Shown piece by piece: positions 9,601 to 18,166 of a DNA stretch of 64,000 nucleotides. Positions within the stretch are counted from its first letter, which is position 1; each line of letters begins with the position of its first letter. The translations under genes and the position numbers were made by a program. This stretch comes from Saprospirales bacterium (lineage in GTDB: Bacteria > Bacteroidota > Bacteroidia > Chitinophagales > Saprospiraceae): assembly GCA_002698985.1 (NCBI GenBank), contig PAAY01000064.1:1-64000 (forward strand), in the 5' to 3' direction. Below the pieces are notes generated by a model. That model had not been told where the DNA came from, made no database searches, and saw only the letters and a program-made list of their open reading frames with translations.

Positions 9601-10765
9601 CAGCACAGTCAACCGTGATATCAGCAGGAAAATCAGCCGTCGGCGGAATGGTATCGACCACCGTGATGGTCTGCTGTTTGGTGCGGCTGTTGCCGCAGGC
9701 GTCGGTCACCGTCCAGGTGCGCAGGATGGTAAATGATTGAGGGCAGGCACCCGCCACGATTTGCTCGTCGAAAGCATAGGTGAGGTCGGGATCACAGTTG
9801 TCAGTGATGTTGGTGATGCTTCCCAGCAAAGTGGTGTCCGGGTTCATGTCGCAGGTGATGGTGGTGTCCGCCGGAATATCGAAATCCGGTTCCATCAAAT
9901 CCTCCACATTGATCACCTGGTCCATCTCCACGGTGTTGCCACAGAGGTCGGTGGCCGTCCAGGTCCTGATGATGGTATAGGTATAGTCCGTACAGGTGCC
10001 GTTGCTTGTTTGCGAAGAAGATTCGTTGAACTGCACCGTAACGTTGGGGTCGCAATTGTCCGTTGCCGTCACCACCGGTGCACTTGGGATTGGATCCGTA
10101 CAGGATAGAAAAACATTGGCCGGAACGCCGTTCAACACGGGGGCCTCGTTGTCCTGAATAACATAAGCTACCGTTTGCGAAGCGACGTTACCTGAGTTAT
10201 CAACGACGTAAAAAGTGACAGTCACCTCCCCGCACAGATCGGTGAAAGCAGGAGGGCCATCGTGGTAGATGGTATCGATGCTGCAATTATCCGTGGCGTT
10301 GGCCATCACAGAGTCCAGTTGAGCCTGGACCCAGGTGGCGTAATCAGCCGTATCGCAGCTCACCGTATCACCCACAACGGTGTAGTTCATCATTGGCGGT
10401 ACCGAATCCACGAACACAATGTCAAAACAGAGTGTGTCTGAAATTCCGTTGCCGCTTACGATGTAGTGCATGGTGACGGTGGTTCCACTGGGAATCTGAG
10501 CCCCCAGGTTGTAGCCCGTTAGCGCTGAGCTGAAATTCAGGAAACTTGCGGATGGTTCCACAAGAATGGCCCCCGTGCCAATGAGGAGCGTGTCCTGACA
10601 ATTGTTCTGATCGACAAAAAAAGTGTCAGGTCCAATATAAGTTAATGTGAAAAGGTCGCCGGGATTCTCGCAGAAGTTTTGCGAGTAGGCGCTGTTCGTC
10701 CATGAGAAAAAAGCTGCCACCAGGGTGAGTGTCAACAGCCAGCTTTGCATAAATCGGTTCTTCAT
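3677..10765 (-). CDS. Giant secreted adhesin-like protein (2362 aa) with HYR/Ig/PKD-like repeats and gliding motility-associated C-terminal (type B sorting) domain
   Basis: Signal peptide; repeated 'TDNCDP...[11 protein letters not shown]' HYR-like blocks; Ig-like 'CEGESLTL...Y.W..P.G' repeats; C-terminus '[21 protein letters not shown]...[42 protein letters not shown]'. Confidence 0.92.
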   Translation of the reverse strand: [2362 protein letters not shown]

Positions 10766-11224
10766 ACCTTGAGGTTTGTTACGCCGGATAATAAAGTGGA
10801 TACGTCAGGGTTGCTTTACCTGGTTTTTGGGTTTTTTGTTTCTTCCAAGAGGAAGATTTGCTGGATTTCAGGTGTGGAAAATTTGCGAGGTGTGGTTTCC
10901 TCCAAATCAAGTCAACCAGACATGGAATGCCCCATGCCTTTACGGCCTACTTGTTCTACGATGCGTTCAAAGGAAATAGGTGCGCAAAAAGGTGTGTAAA
11001 TCGGTTTCATAGAAAAATTCATTCACGGGATGTTCAAAAACAAGAATCACAACTGTCTATACGGCTCAAAAATCGGGCACAAATTAGAATTAACCACTAC
11101 CTGTTAGCCGTGATTTTGTACCTGCGCAAGATAAGGCATTGCCCATCAGTAATTTACACACATTGTAATTTTTAGGTATTTTTTCTTCGCCCTCCGGGCA
11201 ATTACCAGGGCTGCCCTGCTCAGA

Positions 11225-11272
11225 AAGAAAAAAGGCGAAGGCTTGTAATCGCATCGGGATTACAAGCCTTCG
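11225..11272 (-). terminator. Rho-independent terminator of the glucosaminidase-like gene
   Basis: CGAAGGCTTGTAATC...GATTACAAGCCTTCG stem followed on the minus strand by a T-rich tract (CCTTTTTTCTTTC). Confidence 0.8.
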
Positions 11273-11301
11273 TCAACCGGTAGCAAACAGCTTTGTCGTT
11301 T

Positions 11302-12105
11302 TCAATCCCACACTACTTCATAAACCGGTTCCACAACGATGATCCGGGGTTCATCGTCCTGTTTCACGGCTGCCGGCTTCATTTCGTAGTCAGTCCGGTG
11401 CCCGGCCGGCTGATCGAAAAAGCCTTCTCCCGGTAACTGGGCCAGTTTGTACGTAGGAGCTTTGAGTATGGCGCTGCCGATGGTGCGTTCACTGGTCGTT
11501 GAAGGTGTGTTCACCTCCTCAACGGCGGCTGAGACAAAGGCGCTTTGCATCGGTGCATCCACCACTTCGATACGGTCCAATGGCATGGCATAATCGTACA
11601 CGAAAAGGCCATAGCGCTCGATGATGCCAATCAGTTTTTCGGCGTATTCAGGATCGGTGGCATAGCCGCAGTTCTTCAAACCCCTGGCCCATGCAGAATA
11701 GTCTGTAACCGGATTTTCAAACAATGACCGGTAACGCAAGCCGTCTTTCAGAAAAATGGAATGATCCCGGAATGACTGCACGACATCGTTGTACTTCCGG
11801 AAGCAGGACTTGTCCGGCTCGTCGTCCATGGCAAAAAAGGTTGGGCCTTCCCAGCCATTGTAGCACTTGATCCCAAAGTAATTGTTGGCATTCATGGCCG
11901 TTTCGCCCTGCCCCCAGCTGGATTCCAGAATGGCCTGTGCCAGGGTGATGCTCGAGGGTATTCCGTAATTCAGCATCTCGTCAACAGCCAGTTGAGCGAA
12001 GGTTTCAATGAATACCTGCCGGTCTTCTTCTGTGAGGTTGGTGGTGTTGTTTGCCTGTGCACAGATGGCCAACAACATCGAAAAGATGATCGCGTGTAGT
12101 TTCAT
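11302..12105 (-). CDS. Glucosaminidase (FlgJ/LytG-like) domain protein, putative peptidoglycan hydrolase
   Basis: SSITLAQAILESSWGQGETAMNANNYFGIKCYNGWEG...CFRKYNDVVQSFRDHSIFL...YATDPEYAEKLIGIIERYGL is diagnostic of the glucosaminidase family. Confidence 0.92.
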   Translation of the reverse strand: MKLHAIIFSMLLAICAQANNTTNLTEEDRQVFIETFAQLAVDEMLNYGIPSSITLAQAILESSWGQGETAMNANNYFGIKCYNGWEGPTFFAMDDEPDKSCFRKYNDVVQSFRDHSIFLKDGLRYRSLFENPVTDYSAWARGLKNCGYATDPEYAEKLIGIIERYGLFVYDYAMPLDRIEVVDAPMQSAFVSAAVEEVNTPSTTSERTIGSAILKAPTYKLAQLPGEGFFDQPAGHRTDYEMKPAAVKQDDEPRIIVVEPVYEVVWD

Positions 12106-12481
12106 GAGTCCGGGTACTTTGGACCGAACCCGGGAATGCCTCCCTGCGGTTCAGTGGATTATAATTTGTCGTTTATTCAGCCTTTATCCCGGTACACACT
12201 CATAGTAAGGTTAGTGCTAATACATGCTTAGCAAGAAGGGTACCAGCTCACATGATTCGGAATGTTAAATTTTAATTTTTATCATTTGTTTCCCGGACGG
12301 GGTATAACTCTCCCCCCTGCTCGATGGCCGGTGATTCGCCATTCGAATGGCCTAAATGGCAATTACTTAAATGTGTAACTCTTCGCAAAAAGAGCGCAGA
12401 CCCCCAGCTTCTGCAATACGGCGCTTTGACCAAATGAAATTGTGCCAATGCCCAAAATCACTTTGCAACCTGATTTAACAC

Positions 12482-12512
12482 TTTGCCCTGAACAGAAGAA
12501 ACAATAACTTTG
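12482..12512 (+). promoter_or_regulatory. Bacteroidota-type promoter (-33 TTTG, 19-nt spacer, -7 TAACTTTG)
   Basis: TTTG at 12482-12485, 19-nt spacer, TAACTTTG at 12505-12512; matches the known TTTG/TAnnTTTG consensus about 100 nt upstream of the downstream start codon. Confidence 0.6.
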
Positions 12513-12613
12513 CCCTCGCTTTTAACGACAGGCCTCCCCGCACGGTTAGTATCACCGATAAATTTCGTGTGATTGCATTACGCATTTTATTTTCATCCAA
12601 ACTTATTGATACT

Positions 12614-12988
12614 ATGGATACTACAACCAATAATAAGACGAGGTACTCAGACGAGGAATTGGCTGAATTTCGTGAACTGATCGAACAAAAACTCGATGAG
12701 GCTAAGAAGCAGCTCGCATACTATAAAAAGCAACTGGCTGAAATGGCTGACAACCCCGACAGCAAGGTCAAAAGCCTCGAAGATGGAACGGGTTCTGCCG
12801 AACGTGAACAGCTCACCCAGCTGGCTGCACGGCAGGAAAACCTGATCGTTCACCTCGAGAATGCGCTGCTCCGCATCGAGAACAAGGTTTACGGCATCTG
12901 CAGAAAGACCGGAAAGCTGATCAGCAAAGAGCGGCTCAAAGCAGTTCCGCACGCCACTCTCAGCATCGAAGCCAAAAATTCAAGGTGA
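12614..12988 (+). CDS. TraR/DksA-family protein with degenerate zinc finger
   Basis: MDTTTNNKTRYSDEELAEFRELIEQKLDEAKKQL...NKVYGICRKTGKLISKERLKAVPHATLSIEAK; the DksA C-terminal signature with only one Cys left. Start set to the internal ATG of the 12569 ORF. Confidence 0.88.
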   Translation: MDTTTNNKTRYSDEELAEFRELIEQKLDEAKKQLAYYKKQLAEMADNPDSKVKSLEDGTGSAEREQLTQLAARQENLIVHLENALLRIENKVYGICRKTGKLISKERLKAVPHATLSIEAKNSR

Positions 12989-13011
12989 TTTTTTTGTGCT
13001 ATTATTGTTCG

Positions 13012-13049
13012 GCAAACGCCCGGAGCACTGGCTTGCTCCGGGCGTTTGC
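13012..13049 (+). terminator. Hairpin terminator downstream of the TraR/DksA-like gene
   Basis: GCAAACGCCCGGAGCA...TGCTCCGGGCGTTTGC, 16-bp arms, short loop. Confidence 0.7.
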
Positions 13050-13151
13050 ATTGCTGACAGCTCTTGTCATCGCCGGCCTTTTTGAAAGCCAAACATCAAA
13101 AACAGGCTTTGACACATCTTCTGTCGTTGAATCCTCCGGGGTTTCCGAACT

Positions 13152-13949
13152 TTGGAGCCCGAAAGTTGTCTATTACTGGTTAAACAAGTTCAAGATTTGA
13201 AGAAGTCACACAAGATAGCCCTGCTGATAATACTGGTGCTCCTCATTGACCAGGCCGTCAAGATCTGGATCAAAACCAACATGGAGTACGGCGATGAAAT
13301 AAAGATTTTCGGTTTGGATTGGGCCCGCATCCATTTCGTCGAAAACGAAGGGATGGCTTTTGGCCTCGAGCTGCCGGGGTCTTACGGCAAACTGGCGCTG
13401 AGCCTCTTCCGGCTTTTGGCTGTAGGGGCCCTGTTTTACTACCTGCACCTGCTGGTCAAAGCCAACGCACCTTTTGGACTGCTGGCCAGCTTCGGCCTCA
13501 TCCTGGCCGGTGCCCTCGGCAACATCATTGACAGTGCTTTTTACGGGATGATCTTTTCCAACTCTTCCTTTCATGGCGGACTGGCCACCTTGTTTCCCGA
13601 AGGAGGAGGCTATGCGGGCTTTCTGCATGGCCGGGTGGTGGACATGTTCTACTTCCCGATTTATGAAGGCTATTTCCCCGATTGGATGCCATTCTGGGGC
13701 GGTGAATACTTCCAGTTTTTCCGGCCGGTTTTCAACGTTGCCGATGCCTCCATTACCATAGGTGTTTTCAGCCTGCTGCTGTTCAACCGCAAGTTCTTCA
13801 GCAGCCACTCCATCGAGGACCTGCAAAAACAATCTGCAGGTGAGGTTGCCGAAGAAAGTGAAATGCCGACCAATGAAGAACTGGCCACTGCACCTCAATC
13901 CCTGACCATTGAACCCAACCCGGACCAGGAAAACGCCAAAGAATCCTGA
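13152..13949 (+). CDS. lspA: Lipoprotein signal peptidase (signal peptidase II)
   Basis: LLIDQAVKIWIKTNM..., FVENEGMAFG, GNIIDSAFYGM, GRVVDMFYFPI, FNVADASITIG. True start may be downstream (e.g. TTG at 13197). Confidence 0.93.
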   Translation: MEPESCLLLVKQVQDLKKSHKIALLIILVLLIDQAVKIWIKTNMEYGDEIKIFGLDWARIHFVENEGMAFGLELPGSYGKLALSLFRLLAVGALFYYLHLLVKANAPFGLLASFGLILAGALGNIIDSAFYGMIFSNSSFHGGLATLFPEGGGYAGFLHGRVVDMFYFPIYEGYFPDWMPFWGGEYFQFFRPVFNVADASITIGVFSLLLFNRKFFSSHSIEDLQKQSAGEVAEESEMPTNEELATAPQSLTIEPNPDQENAKES

Positions 13950-13991
13950 GTTTTGGCAATGTAACTTAACGATTGGCAGGTGATCTGGAAA

Positions 13992-15194
13992 TCACCCGTA
14001 CCGGTATTTCCACACACGATAGGCCTCACCTTTATTGAAATCTGTTTCGCCTGCCGGCAATTCAAGAAAAGCATCTGCATCCACAAGATTGGCAAGGTCG
14101 CCGGAACCTCCACCTTTGTAAGGAATGGCTGTAAGCACGCCTGCGGGATCGAAAGCAAGCTTTACCTGCAGGAAATAGGTGAGGGGAGGCTTGAAAGTGA
14201 AATCGGAGGACAGCTGTGCATAGACGGGAGTTTCAGCCTTCTGCCCCAGGCAGCGTTGCAGCCAGGGTTGAAAATAACGGTGCAGGCACATGAATGATGA
14301 AGCCGGGTTGCCCGGCAGGGCGAAGACTACGGCAGCGCCTTTCTTTCTTCCAAACCAGAAAGGTTTTCCCGGTCGCTGCGCAATGCGGTGAAAGACCTTT
14401 TCCACTCCCAGTTCCTCCAACACTTCGGGCAGGTAATCCAGCTTGCCCATGGATACCCCCCCACTCAGCACCAGTGCATGGTTGCTTTCCAGCAGGGCGC
14501 CGAGGGTATTCCTGATCTGTTCTTTTTCATCAACGACGTGGTGGCAACTCACCTCCACTCCCCATTGCCGAAGCGCAGCACTGAGTGCATGCACATTGGA
14601 ACGGCGGATCTGATGCGGCAGCGGCACCTGCTCAACCGGCACCAATTCATCCCCACTGGAAATGACCGCCACTTTGGGCTTTGCACTTACCCGTATGTGC
14701 GCCTTTCCCACCGTTGCAGCCACGCCAATTTCGGCCGGACTGATCTTCATGCCCGGCTCTGCCAATACGGCACCTGCCGGCCGGTCACTGGCCTGTCCGT
14801 GTATGTTTTGACGAAATTTAACCTCATCTAACTCAACGGTGGCATGCCCGTCAGCGAGGCTCACATCTTCATACCTGACAACCACGTTTGCCCCTTCGGG
14901 CAAAATGGCGCCGGTCATCACTTCCAGGCAGGTGCCTTTGCCAATGAGTTGCTGCTGCGGACTGCCGGCTGCCTGCAAACCCGTGATCCGGAAATTCCGG
15001 ATGCCGTTTTGAAAATCTTCGAAACGAATGGCGATGCCATCCATGGCCACCCGGTCAAATGGTGGAAAATCCCGGTCGGCCACCAATTGCTCACGAAGCA
15101 CCCTGCCGCAGGCATCCGCCAACGCTACGGATTCCTCCGGCAGCAAAGTGACGGTTTCCAAAATCAGTCTTTCAGCTTCAGAAACGGGAATCAT
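13992..15194 (-). CDS. moeA: Molybdopterin molybdenumtransferase
   Basis: DFPPFDRVAMDGIAI, MTGAILPEGANVVVRYED, SSGDELV, SGGVSMGKLDYLPEVLEELG, FALPGNPASSFMC. Confidence 0.95.
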   Translation of the reverse strand: MIPVSEAERLILETVTLLPEESVALADACGRVLREQLVADRDFPPFDRVAMDGIAIRFEDFQNGIRNFRITGLQAAGSPQQQLIGKGTCLEVMTGAILPEGANVVVRYEDVSLADGHATVELDEVKFRQNIHGQASDRPAGAVLAEPGMKISPAEIGVAATVGKAHIRVSAKPKVAVISSGDELVPVEQVPLPHQIRRSNVHALSAALRQWGVEVSCHHVVDEKEQIRNTLGALLESNHALVLSGGVSMGKLDYLPEVLEELGVEKVFHRIAQRPGKPFWFGRKKGAAVVFALPGNPASSFMCLHRYFQPWLQRCLGQKAETPVYAQLSSDFTFKPPLTYFLQVKLAFDPAGVLTAIPYKGGGSGDLANLVDADAFLELPAGETDFNKGEAYRVWKYRYG

Positions 15195-15195
15195 T

Positions 15196-15317
15196 TTTTG
15201 AAAGGTTTTTTCGGAAGGTTTTTGGTGGGTTTTTGAGGTTTTTGAAAAAGTTTTTCAGGGGTTGCTGGTATTATTCTACCGGGTAAATTCATCCCTCATC
15301 CCTCATCCCTCATCCCT
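15196..15317. repeat. Low-complexity intergenic arrays: degenerate (T)nGAGG/(T)nGAAGG array and a 7-bp CCCTCAT tandem array
   Basis: ...TTTTTGAAAGGTTTTTTCGGAAGGTTTTTGGTGGGTTTTTGAGG... then TCATCCCTCATCCCTCATCCCTCATCCCTG between moaA and moeA. Confidence 0.75.
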
Positions 15318-15321
15318 GTTT

Positions 15322-16314
15322 TCATCCCCCAATGGTAGCCATGGATTCTGAGGCAGGCAATCCCAGCCTGCGGGCTTCGGCTTCGAAGCCGTTGCGGGCC
15401 CGGTTGTTCAGCGCATCCAAAAAGGCCTGTTTGATTTGCTCATCGGTAGCGCCGTTGCGCATCAGGTCACGGATGTTGAAAACTCCATCGTCGTAAAGAC
15501 AGGTTTTGATGGTTCCCTGCGCCGTCAGCCGGATGCGGTTACAGGTTCCGCAAAAGGTGCGGCTGTAGGCAGCTATGATTCCGACATTGCCCTGGTGGCC
15601 CGGAATGAAATAGTTTGACGAAGTGGAAAAAGGAGGGTCAGGCACCTTTTGAAGATCCGGATAAATGGCCTTGATGGCTTCCAGTATTCTTATGTGGTTC
15701 CAGTGCAGATCAGCGTATTTGGCACCTTCGCCGTTGAAGGGCATTTCCTCTATGAAGCGCACGGAGACGGGGTAATCACGGGTCAGGTTGACCAGGCCTT
15801 CGAGGTCTTCTTCGTTCTTCCCCTGCATCAATACGGAATTAATTTTCGTCGGAATGCCCAGCTTGATCAGTTGATGAAAGGTAGCCATCACGTTCTCGAA
15901 ATCATCCCGACGGGTGATCTGGTGAAAGCGCTTTGGGTCCAGAGTGTCCAGGCTCAGGTTTACCGAAGAGATGCCGAGTTCTTTCAATTCCGGCAACCAC
16001 TTACCGGCGATGGTTCCATTGGTGGTCAGGTTGATCTGTTTGATGCCCTCGATCCGGCTCAGTGCCCGGAAAAGCTCCATGATGTCCTTTCTGACAAAAG
16101 GCTCTCCACCTGTGATCCGCACCTTTTCAATGCCCATTCCGGCCAGCAGGCTCACCAGGCGCACAATCTCTTCGTATGTAAGCAGGTGATCCTTGGGCAG
16201 GTACTCTATGCCGTGTTCGGGCATGCAATAGAAGCAGCGCAGGTTGCAGCGGTCGGTCACCGCCAGGCGCAGGTAATTGATCTTTCTCCCGTGATTGTCG
16301 AATAAAGGCGGCAT
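15322..16314 (-). CDS. moaA: GTP 3',8-cyclase
   Basis: RLAVTDRCNLRCFYCMPEHGIEYLPKDHLLTYEEI; VRITGGEPFVRKDI; FCGTCNRIRLTAQGTIKTCLY. Confidence 0.97.
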   Translation of the reverse strand: MPPLFDNHGRKINYLRLAVTDRCNLRCFYCMPEHGIEYLPKDHLLTYEEIVRLVSLLAGMGIEKVRITGGEPFVRKDIMELFRALSRIEGIKQINLTTNGTIAGKWLPELKELGISSVNLSLDTLDPKRFHQITRRDDFENVMATFHQLIKLGIPTKINSVLMQGKNEEDLEGLVNLTRDYPVSVRFIEEMPFNGEGAKYADLHWNHIRILEAIKAIYPDLQKVPDPPFSTSSNYFIPGHQGNVGIIAAYSRTFCGTCNRIRLTAQGTIKTCLYDDGVFNIRDLMRNGATDEQIKQAFLDALNNRARNGFEAEARRLGLPASESMATIGG

Positions 16315-16396
16315 ACAACTTTAGTTAGAGGGCTTAAAAGTAAAAGGAAGCAAAACCGCCAAAGGTGATTTTTGTCTCCTCAATAAAGGTAAAAGC

Positions 16397-17443
16397 TCAC
16401 TGAAAAGAAAGAAGCATTGGCTCAAAACCTTTTTTAGCTGCTTTCAGAAACTGCTCAGCCATTTCATCGATGGTCCTTTCAATGGGGGTGTACTGGAAAC
16501 CATCGAAAGCGCTCAGGGATTTTGAATTGTCATACAGTTTGGTGGTGGCCGAGCTCCTGGCCGTTTCTTTGGTGATGAGCGGTGGTGTGCCGGTCAGCTT
16601 GGATTGGAGCCATGCGGCCCGCCAGGCCATTTCCCGAAGGAAAGCATTGGCCCTGATGGAAGGTGCCGGCACGTCCAGGGCAGCTGCAATCCGGTCAAAA
16701 AGCCATTTAAAAGTCCTGTTTTCTGCGCTGAGGATGTATCGCTCCCCTTCTATGTCGCTTTCCATCAATTTCACCATGAAGCGTACCACATCCCGCACAT
16801 CCACCCAACCCGTGCTGCCCGGCGGATAGAATTTCAAGCCCTGCCAGATGGTGTGAAACAACTTGCCCGTACTGGTCCTGCCCCGCCAGAAGCCGCTTCC
16901 CAATACATTGGCCGGATTCACCACGGCCACCGGCAAGCCTTCTGCCCTGCCCCGCCACACCTCCATTTCAGCCAGGTGTTTGGTCAGGCCGTAGTTGGTG
17001 CCCCGGTGCCCCGGCTCCCATTTTGTCGCTTCTGAAATGGTGTTGGAATCTTTGGGGCTGCCCAGCGCCGCAATGGAACTGACGTGGAGGAGTTTTTCCA
17101 CTCCTTCGTCCAGGGCCAGGTTCACCACATTCGCCGTACCTTCTACATTCACCTGCTGCATTCGCCGGGCATCGGCGTCGTTGAAAGAAACTACCGCCGC
17201 CGAGTGATACACTTTCTTCACGCCTTTCATGGCCAGGGCCAGGTCGGCTACATCACACACATCCGCTTCCACCCATTCAATCCGATCGGCAATGGTGCTG
17301 ACCAGATCCATCGGGCTGCCGGGCCGTTTGATGGCCCTGATATCAGAATAACCTTGCTGCAAAAGGTAATGCAGCAGGTAGGCACCTATAAAGCCGGTGC
17401 CTCCGGTAACGAGGATTTTCTGATTGCTTTCAGTCGTGCTCAT
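16397..17443 (-). CDS. NAD-dependent epimerase/dehydratase (extended SDR)
   Basis: ILVTGGTGFIGAYLLHYLLQQGY...VYHSAAVVSF...HVSSIAALG...YGLTKHLAE; 4-nt overlap with the upstream nitroreductase gene. Confidence 0.9.
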   Translation of the reverse strand: MSTTESNQKILVTGGTGFIGAYLLHYLLQQGYSDIRAIKRPGSPMDLVSTIADRIEWVEADVCDVADLALAMKGVKKVYHSAAVVSFNDADARRMQQVNVEGTANVVNLALDEGVEKLLHVSSIAALGSPKDSNTISEATKWEPGHRGTNYGLTKHLAEMEVWRGRAEGLPVAVVNPANVLGSGFWRGRTSTGKLFHTIWQGLKFYPPGSTGWVDVRDVVRFMVKLMESDIEGERYILSAENRTFKWLFDRIAAALDVPAPSIRANAFLREMAWRAAWLQSKLTGTPPLITKETARSSATTKLYDNSKSLSAFDGFQYTPIERTIDEMAEQFLKAAKKGFEPMLLSFQ

Positions 17444-18021
17444 TCACTGATCCAGGTTGTTTTCGTCTCAATGGGATCGCGGGGTGTGGGCGGTAGCGGG
17501 GTGTCGTAATAACCCATGTAAAGCAATCCCAGGCATTTTTCGCCTTCGGCCAAACCCAGGAATTCCGAGGCTTCCAGGATGGATTTGGGGCTGCTCCAAT
17601 AACACCCGATGCCGTAAGCGGTGCAACTCAGCCACATATTTTCAACGGCGCAAGCTACTGCCGCCAGTTCCTCCCATTCAGGCACCCGCTTTTGCGGATC
17701 GGGCATCATACCAATGGCGATAACACAAGCCGATTTCAATGGTTTCTGGATGACCTTGTTGAGCTTCTTTTGTGAAAACTCTTCCGGCGGGGTGTTTTTG
17801 CGGTAATACTCCCCCAGGTATTCACTGAGCCTTTCCAGCGCCTTGCCCGTCACCACTTTGAAGCGCCAGGGCTGGGTCAGTTTGTGGGTCGGTGCCCACC
17901 GGGCATTCTCCAGAATTTGTTCTATGATTTTCCTCGCAATGGGCTTGTCGTTGTAAAACTGCGGGTAAACAGCCCTTCTTTGCTTAATCAATTCGTTGAG
18001 TTGTTCGGCGGTTAGGCTCAT
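17440..18021 (-). CDS. Nitroreductase family protein
   Basis: MSLTAEQLNELIKQRRAVYPQFYNDKPIARKIIEQILENARWAPTHKLTQPWRFKVV...; start set to the internal ATG at 18021. Confidence 0.9.
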   Translation of the reverse strand: MSLTAEQLNELIKQRRAVYPQFYNDKPIARKIIEQILENARWAPTHKLTQPWRFKVVTGKALERLSEYLGEYYRKNTPPEEFSQKKLNKVIQKPLKSACVIAIGMMPDPQKRVPEWEELAAVACAVENMWLSCTAYGIGCYWSSPKSILEASEFLGLAEGEKCLGLLYMGYYDTPLPPTPRDPIETKTTWISE

Positions 18022-18166
18022 GCATGTTACTTTTGGTGTCCGGAGAGATTTTTTGTCCTGGGGCAGAGCAAAGGTAGGTTTCTGACACCATTTGGAAGGC
18101 CCCCGAAACAGCATGGCAAAATCACTGTTCTTCGTATAACAACTCACTTTCAACCAATAACAACAA

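Noticed and set aside
10745-11175. Overlapping small plus-strand ORFs upstream of the giant adhesin
   Set aside because: Three mutually overlapping frames, no recognisable domain, AT-rich leader/intergenic region; treated as non-coding.
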